From assembly GCA_016223245.1 (NCBI GenBank), contig JACRPL010000018.1, forward strand, positions 1 through 54,799: a stretch of 54,799 nucleotides of DNA. The letters are read 5' to 3'. This document shows, piece after piece, positions 37,102 through 45,244 of the stretch (positions are counted from its first letter, which is position 1; every line of letters begins with the position of its first letter). The position numbers and the translations under genes were made by a program. Source of the DNA: Candidatus Saganbacteria bacterium. Its GTDB lineage: Bacteria > Margulisbacteria > WOR-1 > XYC2-FULL-46-14 > XYC2-FULL-37-10. The notes beneath the pieces are model-generated. The model had not been told where the DNA came from, searched no databases, and saw only the letters and a list, made by a program, of their open reading frames with translations.

Positions 37102-37946
37102 TGGGCGTAAAAAAGATAGAAAAAATAGCGTTCTCAATATTATTTGTATCGACCATTTTTGTCATAACGCCGGTCATGCTTATTGCGGCCGTAATATTAT
37201 TCAGGGGTGTTCCTGCTGTAAGCTTGGAATTCCTTTTCTCAATGCCAAGCAATGGCATGCGAGCCGGCGGCATATTTCCTGCTATTGTGGGTACGATATA
37301 TCTCACGCTTGGCACCGCATTATTCTCCATACCTCTTGGGATTTTAGCAGCGGTTTATTTAAACGAGTACGCGCAGAAAAATTGGCTGACCCGCGTTATT
37401 GAGATAGCGATCATTAATCTCGCGGGGGTCCCGTCGATCGTCTACGGACTATTCGGCTTGGGGCTTTTTGTGACATTCCTTGGATTTGGAGCGTCGATAC
37501 TTGCGGGATCCATGACTCTTGCGATCATGACGCTCCCTGTTATTATTACCGCAACCCGCGAATCGTTGAGCACGATCCCAAATTCGTTCCGAGAAGTTAG
37601 TTTTTCACTTGGGGCATCTCGTTGGCAGACTGTTAGATATGTGGTGCTGCCAAACGCAATTCCAGGCATTTTAACGGGGACGATCTTGGGTCTTTCTCGC
37701 GCCGCCGGGGAAACCGCCCCGATCCTATTCACGGTTGCGGCATTTTATCTTCCGCGCCTTCCCCAGTCGATGTATGACCAAGCAATGGTATTACCGTATC
37801 ATATTTATATTCTTTCGACCCAAGTGCCAAATGTCAGCCCAAAGATCCAGTATGGAACGGTACTGACGTTGGTATCGATCGTGTTTATCCTTAATATAAC
37901 AGCGTCCGTAATCAGGTCGCGATTCAGGAAGCGCAAAACATGGTAA
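37098..37946 (+). CDS. pstA: Phosphate ABC transporter permease PstA (second module)
   Basis: 282 aa, ATGA overlap with pstC (start could be either of two adjacent ATGs). About six membrane helices; PSNGMRAGGIFPAIVGTIYLTLG replaces the PGE-type PstA periplasmic segment. Coupling loop EVSFSLGASRWQTVRYVVLPNAIPG and LSRAAGETAPILFTVAAFY. Its coupling loop and that of PstC2 differ from each other, compatible with docking on two different ATPase subunits. Confidence 0.92.
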   Translation: MMGVKKIEKIAFSILFVSTIFVITPVMLIAAVILFRGVPAVSLEFLFSMPSNGMRAGGIFPAIVGTIYLTLGTALFSIPLGILAAVYLNEYAQKNWLTRVIEIAIINLAGVPSIVYGLFGLGLFVTFLGFGASILAGSMTLAIMTLPVIITATRESLSTIPNSFREVSFSLGASRWQTVRYVVLPNAIPGILTGTILGLSRAAGETAPILFTVAAFYLPRLPQSMYDQAMVLPYHIYILSTQVPNVSPKIQYGTVLTLVSIVFILNITASVIRSRFRKRKTW

Positions 37947-38686
37947 AACTTCAAGCTTCAAATCTAAATGTTTGGTATGGAGGGTTCCACGCCGTCAAGG
38001 AATTGAACCTCGAAGTCCATGAAAATGAGATCCTCGGGATCATAGGCCCGTCGAATAGCGGGAAGACATCTTTTTTAAAAACCCTTAATCGATTGAATGA
38101 GCTATATCCGACCTCGAAAACTTCGGGAGATGTTATTTTGGACAATGAGAGCATTTTTAAGGTGAACATCCAACAATTGAGGAAGAGAGTGGGCATAGTT
38201 TTTGCCCTTCCGCTTCCTCTTCCGCTTTCGATATTCGACAACATAGCATACGGACCAAGACTCCACGGCGTAAAAAATATGAAACAGCTCTCGGAAATAG
38301 TCGAAAAATCACTAACCGCTTCCGCCTTGTGGGACGAAGTAAAAGACAGGCTGAAGGCCAACGCTTTCAAGCTATCCGGCGGCCAGCAGCAGAGGCTTTG
38401 TATAGCAAGGACCTTGGCTGTTGAACCAGAAGTTGTATTATACGACGAGCCTTGCTCGGGACTAGATCCTATTTCAACGCTAAAAGTCGAAGAAGCGATG
38501 CAGGAGCTTAAAAAGAGCTACACTCAAATTCTTGTGACAAACAATGTCAAACAATCCGCCCGCGTATCCGACAGGACAGCTTTCTTTTTGATGGGTGAGA
38601 TGGTGGAGATAGGCGCTACGGCCCAAATGTTCACATCGCCAAAGGACAAGAGAACGGACGATTATATATCGGGGAGATTTGGATAA
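37940..38686 (+). CDS. pstB: PstB-like ATPase lacking Q-loop Gln and switch His (second module)
   Basis: 248 aa, overlapping pstA by 7 nt. Clearly PstB by length and sequence, but two key residues are replaced: the Q-loop reads GIVFALPLP (Ala89 where PstB has Gln) and the switch region [10 protein letters not shown] (Asn201 for His). The Walker A is divergent but workable, GPSNSGKTS (36-44). The signature LSGGQQQR (145-152) and Walker B with catalytic Glu ([11 protein letters not shown], Glu170) are intact. Alone it should hydrolyse ATP poorly. It is immediately followed by a second PstB with the opposite defect, so a heterodimer is likely. Confidence 0.9.
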   Translation: MVKLQASNLNVWYGGFHAVKELNLEVHENEILGIIGPSNSGKTSFLKTLNRLNELYPTSKTSGDVILDNESIFKVNIQQLRKRVGIVFALPLPLPLSIFDNIAYGPRLHGVKNMKQLSEIVEKSLTASALWDEVKDRLKANAFKLSGGQQQRLCIARTLAVEPEVVLYDEPCSGLDPISTLKVEEAMQELKKSYTQILVTNNVKQSARVSDRTAFFLMGEMVEIGATAQMFTSPKDKRTDDYISGRFG

Positions 38687-39438
38687 TGGCAAAGATCGAT
38701 ATTTGCAACCTTAATATGTATTATGGGGCATTCCATGCGTTAAAGAACGTTAATGTTTCTATTTTGGAGAATGTTATTACATCAATAATCGGGCCGTCGG
38801 GGTGCGGGAAATCAACTCTACTTCGCGTATTGAATAGGATGAACGATCTTGTTGAAGGCGTTAAAATAAACGGCAGCGTTAAGATAGACGGCGAGGATAT
38901 ATACTCTCCCGCAACAGACTTGATCGCTTTGCGAATAAAAGTCGGGATGGTATTCCAGAGGCCTAACCCTTTTCCTCTTTCAATTTACGAGAATGTAGCC
39001 TATGGGTTAAGGCTCCATGGTGAAGGGCGAAAAAGCGTAATTTCTGAAGCTGTGGAAAAAAGCCTCGATTCAGTCCTATTGTTCTCCGAACTTAAGGACC
39101 GGTTGAAGGATCCGGCATTAAGCTTATCGCTCGAGCAGCAGCAAAGGCTTTGCATCGCGCGTTTGCTTGCCGTTAAACCTGAAATAATTCTGCTCGATGA
39201 GCCTTGTTCCGCGCTTGATCCGTACTCGACCCTAAAAATTGAGGAGTTGCTACAAGCGCTCAAAAAGGATTATACTATCCTAATTGTAACTCACAATATG
39301 CAGCAGGCGGCTCGCGCCTCGGATTATACTTTTTATATGCTTCTTGGCGAGATGATAGAATTCGGAAAAACAAATGATGTATTTACGACACCTACAGACA
39401 AGAGGACCGAGGAATATATTACAGGCAGGTTCGGCTAA
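38686..39438 (+). CDS. pstB: PstB-like ATPase with degenerate signature motif (second module)
   Basis: 250 aa; the start overlaps the previous stop by one base. Walker [10 protein letters not shown] (36-44), Q-loop Gln91 ([11 protein letters not shown]), Walker B and Glu172 ([11 protein letters not shown]) and switch His203 ([13 protein letters not shown]) are canonical, but the ABC signature is LSLEQQQR (147-154) in place of LSGGQQQR. In an ABC dimer each ATP site uses the Walker/Q/H set of one subunit and the signature of the other; this subunit's good half would pair with the intact LSGGQ of the preceding ATPase, and the two defective halves would share the other site. Confidence 0.9.
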   Translation: MAKIDICNLNMYYGAFHALKNVNVSILENVITSIIGPSGCGKSTLLRVLNRMNDLVEGVKINGSVKIDGEDIYSPATDLIALRIKVGMVFQRPNPFPLSIYENVAYGLRLHGEGRKSVISEAVEKSLDSVLLFSELKDRLKDPALSLSLEQQQRLCIARLLAVKPEIILLDEPCSALDPYSTLKIEELLQALKKDYTILIVTHNMQQAARASDYTFYMLLGEMIEFGKTNDVFTTPTDKRTEEYITGRFG

Positions 39439-39448
39439 GGAGGGAACT

Positions 39449-40114
39449 ATGGACAGGATAAGGGAAACATTCGAAAGAGAATTAAAAGAAGTCGAAGATA
39501 TGGTGATGGCTATGGGGCTAACCGTCATGGAAATGCTCAAAAAATCCATGATAGCCTATAAGAAAGAAGATAATAAACTTGTTGACGATGTTATAAAAAT
39601 GGACGACATCGTTGATAAGTATAATATCGATATTGAGCGCAGGTGCCTTGAGCTTATCGCGACGCAGCAGCCAATGGCTCGCGACTTGAGATTTATAGCG
39701 TCTACTATGAGGATAATATCCGATATCGAGAGAATGGGGGATTATACGGTCGACGTCGTAAAATTTGCGCGCAGGCTTTTTGGGTTTCCAAAAGTCTCGG
39801 CTCAAGCAACCGTCCACCATATGGCCGAGCTTACAGGCATGATGCTGCAGGAAGCGCTGGACGCGATATCCCGCAAGGACTTGAACCTTATAGCCAAGAT
39901 GATAGAAGACGACGACAAAGTCGATTCGGCGCTCAAAAAAGTATTCGATGAAGTTCTTTCTGATATAGAAAAAGATCCCAAAACGGCTCGGGGCGGGATA
40001 TATCTGATCCTTATGGCAAGGTATATCGAGCGAATAGCGGACCACATAACCAATGTCGGCGAAAGGACGCATTACATGGAAACCGGCGAAATGAAGGAAC
40101 TGCACATTTCATAA
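39449..40114 (+). CDS. phoU: Phosphate signalling protein PhoU (second module)
   Basis: 221 aa from ATG 39449 after AAGGAGGGA. Two PhoU repeats: DLRFIASTMRIISDIERMGDYTVDVVKFA and LILMARYIERIADHITNVGERTHY. It is well diverged from the first PhoU, consistent with module-specific partners. It ends with a one-base overlap with the next, secreted, protein. Confidence 0.93.
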   Translation: MDRIRETFERELKEVEDMVMAMGLTVMEMLKKSMIAYKKEDNKLVDDVIKMDDIVDKYNIDIERRCLELIATQQPMARDLRFIASTMRIISDIERMGDYTVDVVKFARRLFGFPKVSAQATVHHMAELTGMMLQEALDAISRKDLNLIAKMIEDDDKVDSALKKVFDEVLSDIEKDPKTARGGIYLILMARYIERIADHITNVGERTHYMETGEMKELHIS

Positions 40115-41226
40115 TGCCATTTTCGCGTCGGATCATTTTGATCTTTGCATTCCTGATTTTTTTGTTCAATCTATGTTTTGCCGAAACGACAACGGAAGCC
40201 TCCTCAAAAGAAGCGGCATTGGATTTTAAAGAAGATTTTACGATAGAACTTAAAAATTCCAATAATGGCGAAATAAAAGTTATCCATAAAGACAACGGCG
40301 CAACGGAAGTCGTTGGCCATGTTCTTTTTTCTACGACTAACGTCAATCCAAACGGTTATACCGCATCGCAATGGATCCTGTCATCAGAAGTAGCCGCGAC
40401 ATCCGTTAACGCCATACATATTAAGGTTGCCGACCCCAAAACTATTTTTTCTCTTTTGCCGGTTGAGTTTGCCGATGAGCTCAAAAATTATAGGTCGTAT
40501 TTCAGCCCCGATTCATCAATTTATACGGACATTCATGCGGGGGAAGATATTTTCGGGGGAGGAGCCGCGCCTTACATCGGGAACAAAGTATTGGTCAACG
40601 GAAAAGATATTTCAGGCCCCTTAAAAGAAAATGATGTATTGTCAATTATTGTTTCGCATCCCATTCCCTGGCCAAAGTCCATTGTTTTTGAGAATAGAAA
40701 GGGCGGTAATATCTATATTTCTTATCCAAACGAAGAAAGCAAACAGATAGGAGAGGTATTAAAGCCGATCGCGGGCGTTGGCCGGTTCGAGGGGACATAT
40801 TACTTGCCTCCCGGACGGATAAGGGCAAACCATGCCGGGGTCATAGATGTTTCCGTATCCCCAAGATGGCAAGTTGGAGGGTTCCAAATAATCCCCGAAA
40901 AACATTCCAAAAGCCCGGAAATGAGCGGCGCTCTTGTCAGCACGCAGTGGATGATAGTCAGGCTAAAAGATGATACCGGCGAGGGCAAGCCTCCTCTTTT
41001 CAAATATTTTTTGAGGCCGCAATATAATGAACAGGATATTTATTCGAAGGATTGGGAAGCTAAATTTTTAAAACGGTTCCTTGTCGAGGCAAAACTCAAA
41101 GACGGGAATGGCTGGAGCGCTTTGCCTGTATTCGGGCTTAGGCGAGACGAGGACCTGCCGAAAGACGCCTATAATTACCTCAAGGATGTCGAGCAAATAA
41201 GAATTCTTTTTCCCGATGTTCCCTGA
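40114..41226 (+). CDS. Secreted protein of unknown function in the second pst operon
   Basis: 370 aa, start overlapping the phoU stop (TAATG). Signal peptide about 1-23 (LFNLCFA-ETT). The mature part is beta-rich, with a Gly/Pro-containing GGGAAPYIGNKVLVNGKDISGPLKENDVLSI segment and no catalytic motif I recognise. Position at the end of a Pho-box operon suggests a role in phosphate acquisition or envelope adjustment under phosphate limitation, by context only. Confidence 0.65.
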   Translation: MPFSRRIILIFAFLIFLFNLCFAETTTEASSKEAALDFKEDFTIELKNSNNGEIKVIHKDNGATEVVGHVLFSTTNVNPNGYTASQWILSSEVAATSVNAIHIKVADPKTIFSLLPVEFADELKNYRSYFSPDSSIYTDIHAGEDIFGGGAAPYIGNKVLVNGKDISGPLKENDVLSIIVSHPIPWPKSIVFENRKGGNIYISYPNEESKQIGEVLKPIAGVGRFEGTYYLPPGRIRANHAGVIDVSVSPRWQVGGFQIIPEKHSKSPEMSGALVSTQWMIVRLKDDTGEGKPPLFKYFLRPQYNEQDIYSKDWEAKFLKRFLVEAKLKDGNGWSALPVFGLRRDEDLPKDAYNYLKDVEQIRILFPDVP

Positions 41227-41232
41227 TATAAT
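41224..41232 (+). promoter_or_regulatory. metG promoter (extended -10)
   Basis: TGATATAAT, a perfect extended -10, ending 20 bases before the metG ATG and overlapping the stop of the preceding gene. It separates metG transcription from the phosphate operon. The leader would be only about 13 nt and shows no ribosome binding site. Confidence 0.5.
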
Positions 41233-41252
41233 TGGTATTAAGATATCCAATT

Positions 41253-42791
41253 ATGAAGCCTAAATTTTATCTTACAACGCCTCTATATTATGTAAACGAT
41301 GTGCCCCATATCGGGCACGCATATACGACAATTGCCGCCGATGTTCTTGCCCGATATAAAAGGACAAAAGGATTTGAGGTCTTTTTCCTGACAGGCACCG
41401 ATGAGCATGGACAAAAAGTTTTCCGTACTGCCGAAAAAGAAGGCCGTAACCCGCACGAATTTGTAGATGAAATTGTTGTAAGATTTAAGAATGCTTGGGA
41501 CAAATTGAATATCTCATATTCCGATTTTATCCGAACAACGGATATCGACCACACGTATGTGGTCCAAGCGGTCTTTGAAAAACTTCTGGCAAAAGGTTTG
41601 ATCTATAAGGGAGAATATCAAGGCCTATACTGCGTTCATGATGAGGCTTACTGGAGCGAGAACCAGATGCCCCAAGACCTTGAAGGCCGATTTCTTTGTC
41701 CTGATTGCGGCAGACCGGTCGATCTATTAAAAGAAGATACTTACTTTTTTAAGCTCTCGGCTTTTCAAGAGAAGCTTCTTAAATATTACAAAGAAAACCC
41801 AAAATTCATCCAGCCATCTTCGCGCCATAACGAGACAGTTAATTTTGTGAAACAGGGATTAAGGGACCTTTCTATTACAAGGACGGCTTTCCCATGGGGA
41901 ATACCGGTTCCGTCCGATCTTAGGCATGTAGTATATGTATGGTTCGACGCGCTATTGAATTATATTTCGGCCCTGGATTATCCTGATGGCGAATTGTTTA
42001 AAAAATATTGGCCAGCCGACGTCCACATCATGGGAAAAGAGATAGTCAGGTTCCACGCGGTAATATGGCCGGCTATTCTTATGGCTTTGGAAATTGATAT
42101 GCCAAAAAAAGTCTTTGGGCATGGGTGGTGGACGGTTGACGGCAAGAAAATGAGTAAAAGTGTGGGTAATGTTGTCGACCCGATCGCATTATCCGAACAA
42201 TACGGGGTTGATGCTTTTAGATATTTTATTTTAAGGGAAGTTCCATTTGGGATCGATGGCGATTTTTCTATGCAATCTTTTATCAATCGATTTAACGCCG
42301 ATCTAGCCAATGATCTTGGCAACTTATTAAGCAGATCTTTGACTATGATCGAAAAATATTTCGGAGGCGTTGTCCCCGAAAAACCTATATCAGAAGAAGA
42401 TGAATTGAGCAAAGAATTGGTCTCATTGATCAAAGCCACTCCTCAAAAAGTTGACGAAAGCCTAAACAATCTTGCATTTTCAGATGCTCTTGAGAACATT
42501 TGGAGCCTTGTTATTACTTCTAATGCTTATATAGAAAAACAAACCCCATGGGCATTGGCCAAACAAAATAACACCGAACAACTTGCTTATGTATTGAATA
42601 ATTTGTACGAAGTCCTAAAAGTTGCAGCGATTCTCGTCAATCCATTTATGCCTGATACGGCGCAAAATATATGGCGCCAGCTTAACCTGCCTCATGATCC
42701 CGCCCAAAATACCGACGAATTGCTTGGCATAAAAATTGCTGGGACAATAGTGAAGAAGGGCGGATCATTGTTCCCTCGTCTAGCGAAGTAG
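41253..42791 (+). CDS. metG: Methionyl-tRNA synthetase
   Basis: 512 aa from ATG 41253; an earlier TTG lies in the promoter. Class I catalytic motifs: HIGH in YYVNDVPHIGHAY (about residue 17) and KMSKSVGNVVDP (about 300). The connective insertion has one Cys pair (CPDCGR) and a degenerate first knuckle (YCVHDEAYW), the form with a single or lost zinc site. It ends at the anticodon-binding helical domain and has no C-terminal EMAP/tRNA-binding domain, as in the short MetG2 type. Charges tRNA-Met. Confidence 0.96.
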   Translation: MKPKFYLTTPLYYVNDVPHIGHAYTTIAADVLARYKRTKGFEVFFLTGTDEHGQKVFRTAEKEGRNPHEFVDEIVVRFKNAWDKLNISYSDFIRTTDIDHTYVVQAVFEKLLAKGLIYKGEYQGLYCVHDEAYWSENQMPQDLEGRFLCPDCGRPVDLLKEDTYFFKLSAFQEKLLKYYKENPKFIQPSSRHNETVNFVKQGLRDLSITRTAFPWGIPVPSDLRHVVYVWFDALLNYISALDYPDGELFKKYWPADVHIMGKEIVRFHAVIWPAILMALEIDMPKKVFGHGWWTVDGKKMSKSVGNVVDPIALSEQYGVDAFRYFILREVPFGIDGDFSMQSFINRFNADLANDLGNLLSRSLTMIEKYFGGVVPEKPISEEDELSKELVSLIKATPQKVDESLNNLAFSDALENIWSLVITSNAYIEKQTPWALAKQNNTEQLAYVLNNLYEVLKVAAILVNPFMPDTAQNIWRQLNLPHDPAQNTDELLGIKIAGTIVKKGGSLFPRLAK

Positions 42792-42994
42792 TGGAACCTG
42801 AGACTAAAGTCTCGGTTCCAATGAAATGGGGCCCGCGAAAATAAATTTTCGCACCCATGAAAAGGAAAAAATGGTATATCATTATATTTTAAATCAAAGA
42901 AATGGACAGAATATCGATAAAAGATATTATATGGGGTCCGAGAATTTATTCTCGGGGGCCCCAGTTAAGGAACCGCGAATTTATTCGCAGGTTC
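42792..42994. repeat. Array of four related hairpins in an inverted B'-D'-D-B arrangement
   Basis: Hairpins at 42792-42820, 42826-42858, 42932-42963 and 42969-42994, all with a 4-base TTTA (or complementary TAAA) loop. The first and last share outer arms GGAACC/GGTTCC and a bulged A, but inner stems GAGAC/GTCTC versus GCGAA/TTCGC. The second and third share outer arms ATGGG/CCCCAT with inner stems GCGAAAA/TTTTCGC versus CCGAGAA/TTCTCGG. So stems vary in a compensating way and the array is an inverted duplication. The 73 bp between the halves contains TATATT, a possible -10 for tatD. No other gene is seen between metG and tatD. Confidence 0.7.
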
Positions 42995-43016
42995 AAACAA
43001 ACTGCGAGGAGTCCCC

Positions 43017-43778
43017 ATGTTCATAGATACCCATGCTCACCTGACGATGCCGGAATACTCGGATCTATCCGAAGTTATCGACCGCGCAAAAGCCGCGAAG
43101 GTCGAAGCGATAATCAATGCTTCTTTCGATATTGATTCATCTAACGCAAGCATGACCCTGGCCAATAATTATGACCTCATTTATGCGGCGGTAGGCATCC
43201 ATCCAAACGACGCCCAGCTTGTGAACGACGAAGCGATCAAACACATAAGCTCTTTAGCTTCAAATAAGAAAGTCGTGGCTATCGGTGAAACCGGTTTGGA
43301 TTATTATCATACGATCGTTGAAAAAGAAGTTCAGCAGAAAGCATTTAGAATATTTTTAAACCTTGCCCAAAAATTGGATCTTCCAGTAATTGTTCATTGC
43401 AGGCAGGCCGATAACGATGTTATCCGGATAATGCGCGAAGAAAATAAGGGGAAGCTTCAGGCAGTCTTCCATTGTTTCGCAGGCGACCCTAATTTGCGCG
43501 TTTTTGCCGAAGAGATGGGGTTCATGGTCTCATTTACGGGAAATATCACTTTTAAGAAAGCCGGCCTTTTAAGGGAACAGGCAAAGATCGTTCCTATGAA
43601 TAAACTAATGATCGAAACCGATAGCCCGTATTTAGCGCCCGATCCATTGCGCGGGAGCCGAAACGAACCGGCTAATGTAGCTATTATCGCAAAAAAAATA
43701 GCGGCTATAAAAGGCCTTTCGGTCGAAGATGTCGCGATCGAGACCACAAAAAACGCAAGGGAATTCTTTAGAATATGA
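43017..43778 (+). CDS. tatD: TatD family metal-dependent DNase
   Basis: 253 aa, full length. TIM-barrel amidohydrolase-type metal ligands: FIDTHAHL, AIGETGLDYY, PVIVHCRQA, VFHCFAGD and IETDSPYL. TatD proteins are cytoplasmic 3'-5' exonucleases acting on DNA or RNA ends. Start ATG after GAGGAG. Its stop overlaps the next gene (ATGA), although that gene belongs to a different process. Confidence 0.95.
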   Translation: MFIDTHAHLTMPEYSDLSEVIDRAKAAKVEAIINASFDIDSSNASMTLANNYDLIYAAVGIHPNDAQLVNDEAIKHISSLASNKKVVAIGETGLDYYHTIVEKEVQQKAFRIFLNLAQKLDLPVIVHCRQADNDVIRIMREENKGKLQAVFHCFAGDPNLRVFAEEMGFMVSFTGNITFKKAGLLREQAKIVPMNKLMIETDSPYLAPDPLRGSRNEPANVAIIAKKIAAIKGLSVEDVAIETTKNAREFFRI

Positions 43779-44758
43779 AATCCTCCGATCTTTTAAAGCA
43801 ATTATCAAAACTTATAAAGTCCGGGATGCCGCTCAATAAGGCTTTAAAGATCTTAGCGGTGCAAACCGATAAAATATCATCTCAAAAGATCTTAAAAACC
43901 TCCTCAATGCTTGAGAAAGGGACAAGTTTTTCCGAAGCGATGCTTTATTCAAAGCTGATCTCAAAAGAGGTCAAGTGCGCGCTGAAAATTGCCGAAGAGA
44001 ATTCGTTTTTGGATGAGGCAATGCTCAAAGCCTCGCTCCTGCAAGAGAAAAAAGAGAAGATATTGAACGATTTCATCAAAGCCATAAGTTATCCTTCGAT
44101 CGTATTTTGTGTTTCGATCGTATGCATATTATTTTTGATCATTTTTGTAATGCCCGCTTATTCCAAAATATTCAATGATTTCGGTTGTGCGTTGCCGCTT
44201 GTAACCCAGATCGTAGTTTCTATCCCAAAATACAATTATCTGATCTGGCCGATAGGCGCAATATTGGCTTTATTGATCTTTCGATCAGTTAGAGATCCCG
44301 ATCTTAGACTTAGACTGCCGTATTTCGGCAAGATCTATTCGATGTCCATTTTGTCCGATCTCTGTTATTCTTTAAGCTACCAGTTGAAGAGCGGGGTTCC
44401 TTTTACACAAGCTTTACGGGACCTGTCGGATGGGATAGAAAGCAAAACGATTCGCGCTTCCATTTTAAAAATTATTACCGATATCGAATGCGGAAAAAGC
44501 ATATCATCTTCGTTTTCGGAACATAAAATATTCAGCGGGACTTTGTCGCAATTTTTATCCGTAGGCGAGGAGTCGGGAGACGTAGCACAAATGATATATG
44601 AGGCAGGCGAACAATTTTCAAGTATGACGGAAGAAAAATTGAAAATGCTTTCCATATATGTCGAGCCTGCCGCGACGCTTTTTGTGGGAGGAATAGTTGG
44701 ATTTGTGGCTTTAGCCATGCTATTGCCTTTATTTTCTATAGTAAATTCGCTATTATAA
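43775..44758 (+). CDS. Type IV pilus / type II secretion inner-membrane protein (PilC/GspF)
   Basis: 327 aa. Two GspF domains, each a cytoplasmic helical bundle followed by membrane helices: LIKSGMPLNKALKIL and membrane spans at about 109-130 and 148-168, then LSYQLKSGVPFTQALRDLSDGI, GEESGDVAQMIYEAGEQF and a C-terminal span (about 295-320). GspF/PilC is the platform protein for pseudopilus or pilus assembly. No assembly ATPase (GspE/PilB) or prepilin peptidase is in the window, so these must be elsewhere. Shorter than the usual 400 residues. Confidence 0.9.
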   Translation: MKSSDLLKQLSKLIKSGMPLNKALKILAVQTDKISSQKILKTSSMLEKGTSFSEAMLYSKLISKEVKCALKIAEENSFLDEAMLKASLLQEKKEKILNDFIKAISYPSIVFCVSIVCILFLIIFVMPAYSKIFNDFGCALPLVTQIVVSIPKYNYLIWPIGAILALLIFRSVRDPDLRLRLPYFGKIYSMSILSDLCYSLSYQLKSGVPFTQALRDLSDGIESKTIRASILKIITDIECGKSISSSFSEHKIFSGTLSQFLSVGEESGDVAQMIYEAGEQFSSMTEEKLKMLSIYVEPAATLFVGGIVGFVALAMLLPLFSIVNSLL

Positions 44759-44772
44759 CAGGAGGAGTAAAT

Positions 44773-45210
44773 ATGAAAAATAATAAAAAAGGCCGTGCCT
44801 GCCGGCAGGCAGGTTTCACTTTGATCGAGATATTAGTCGTGTTGGGGATCATAGGTTTGCTGATAGCATTTCTTGTCCCAAATATATTGGGGGCGCAGGA
44901 TAAATCAAAAGAAACGGCGGTCAAGGCCGTTATCCACTCGGTTCAATTAGCTGTTGAAGCATATAATATGGAAAACCTTACATATCCGGTGGGCAAAAAT
45001 ATCACGGTATACAGCTTATGCACAAATTATCTAATAGGCGGGAATTTTATATCAAAAGTGCCGACAAATCCGTACACGGGGCAAGAATATAAGGATTCGG
45101 ACACTGCGGGCAAAATAATTTATAATTATAACGAGATCGACAATAATTATACTTTAACGGGATACAAACGGAATGGATTTTCGAAGATATTAGAACTCAC
45201 AAATATGTAG
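44773..45210 (+). CDS. Type IV pilin / GspG-like pseudopilin
   Basis: 145 aa after AGGAGGAG. Type III (prepilin) signal with cleavage before F in AG-FTLIEILVVLGIIGLLIAFLVPN: Glu5 of the mature protein is present and the hydrophobic N-terminal helix is typical. The globular part resembles GspG (VPTNPYTGQEYKD), with Gly/Asn-Pro motifs. The leader is unusual: KGRACRQAG replaces a plain KKG, because a palindromic repeat is inserted there in frame. Follows its platform protein and would be cut and methylated by a peptidase encoded elsewhere. Confidence 0.9.
   Translation: MKNNKKGRACRQAGFTLIEILVVLGIIGLLIAFLVPNILGAQDKSKETAVKAVIHSVQLAVEAYNMENLTYPVGKNITVYSLCTNYLIGGNFISKVPTNPYTGQEYKDSDTAGKIIYNYNEIDNNYTLTGYKRNGFSKILELTNM
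44792..44813. repeat. CCTGCCGGCAGG palindromic repeat inside the pilin leader
   Basis: 22 bp identical to 52470-52491 inside the large nested repeat; including flanks, 28 of 29 bp match (one mismatch). It encodes RACRQAG, and removing 21 bp restores an ordinary MKNNKKG-FTLIE leader. Confidence 0.75.
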
Positions 45211-45244
45211 CTAGAGATTGTGAAATTGGATATTGGAATTTAAG

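Noticed and set aside
42792-42994. CRISPR array
   Set aside because: The four hairpins differ in sequence and spacing, and there are no identical direct repeats with spacers.
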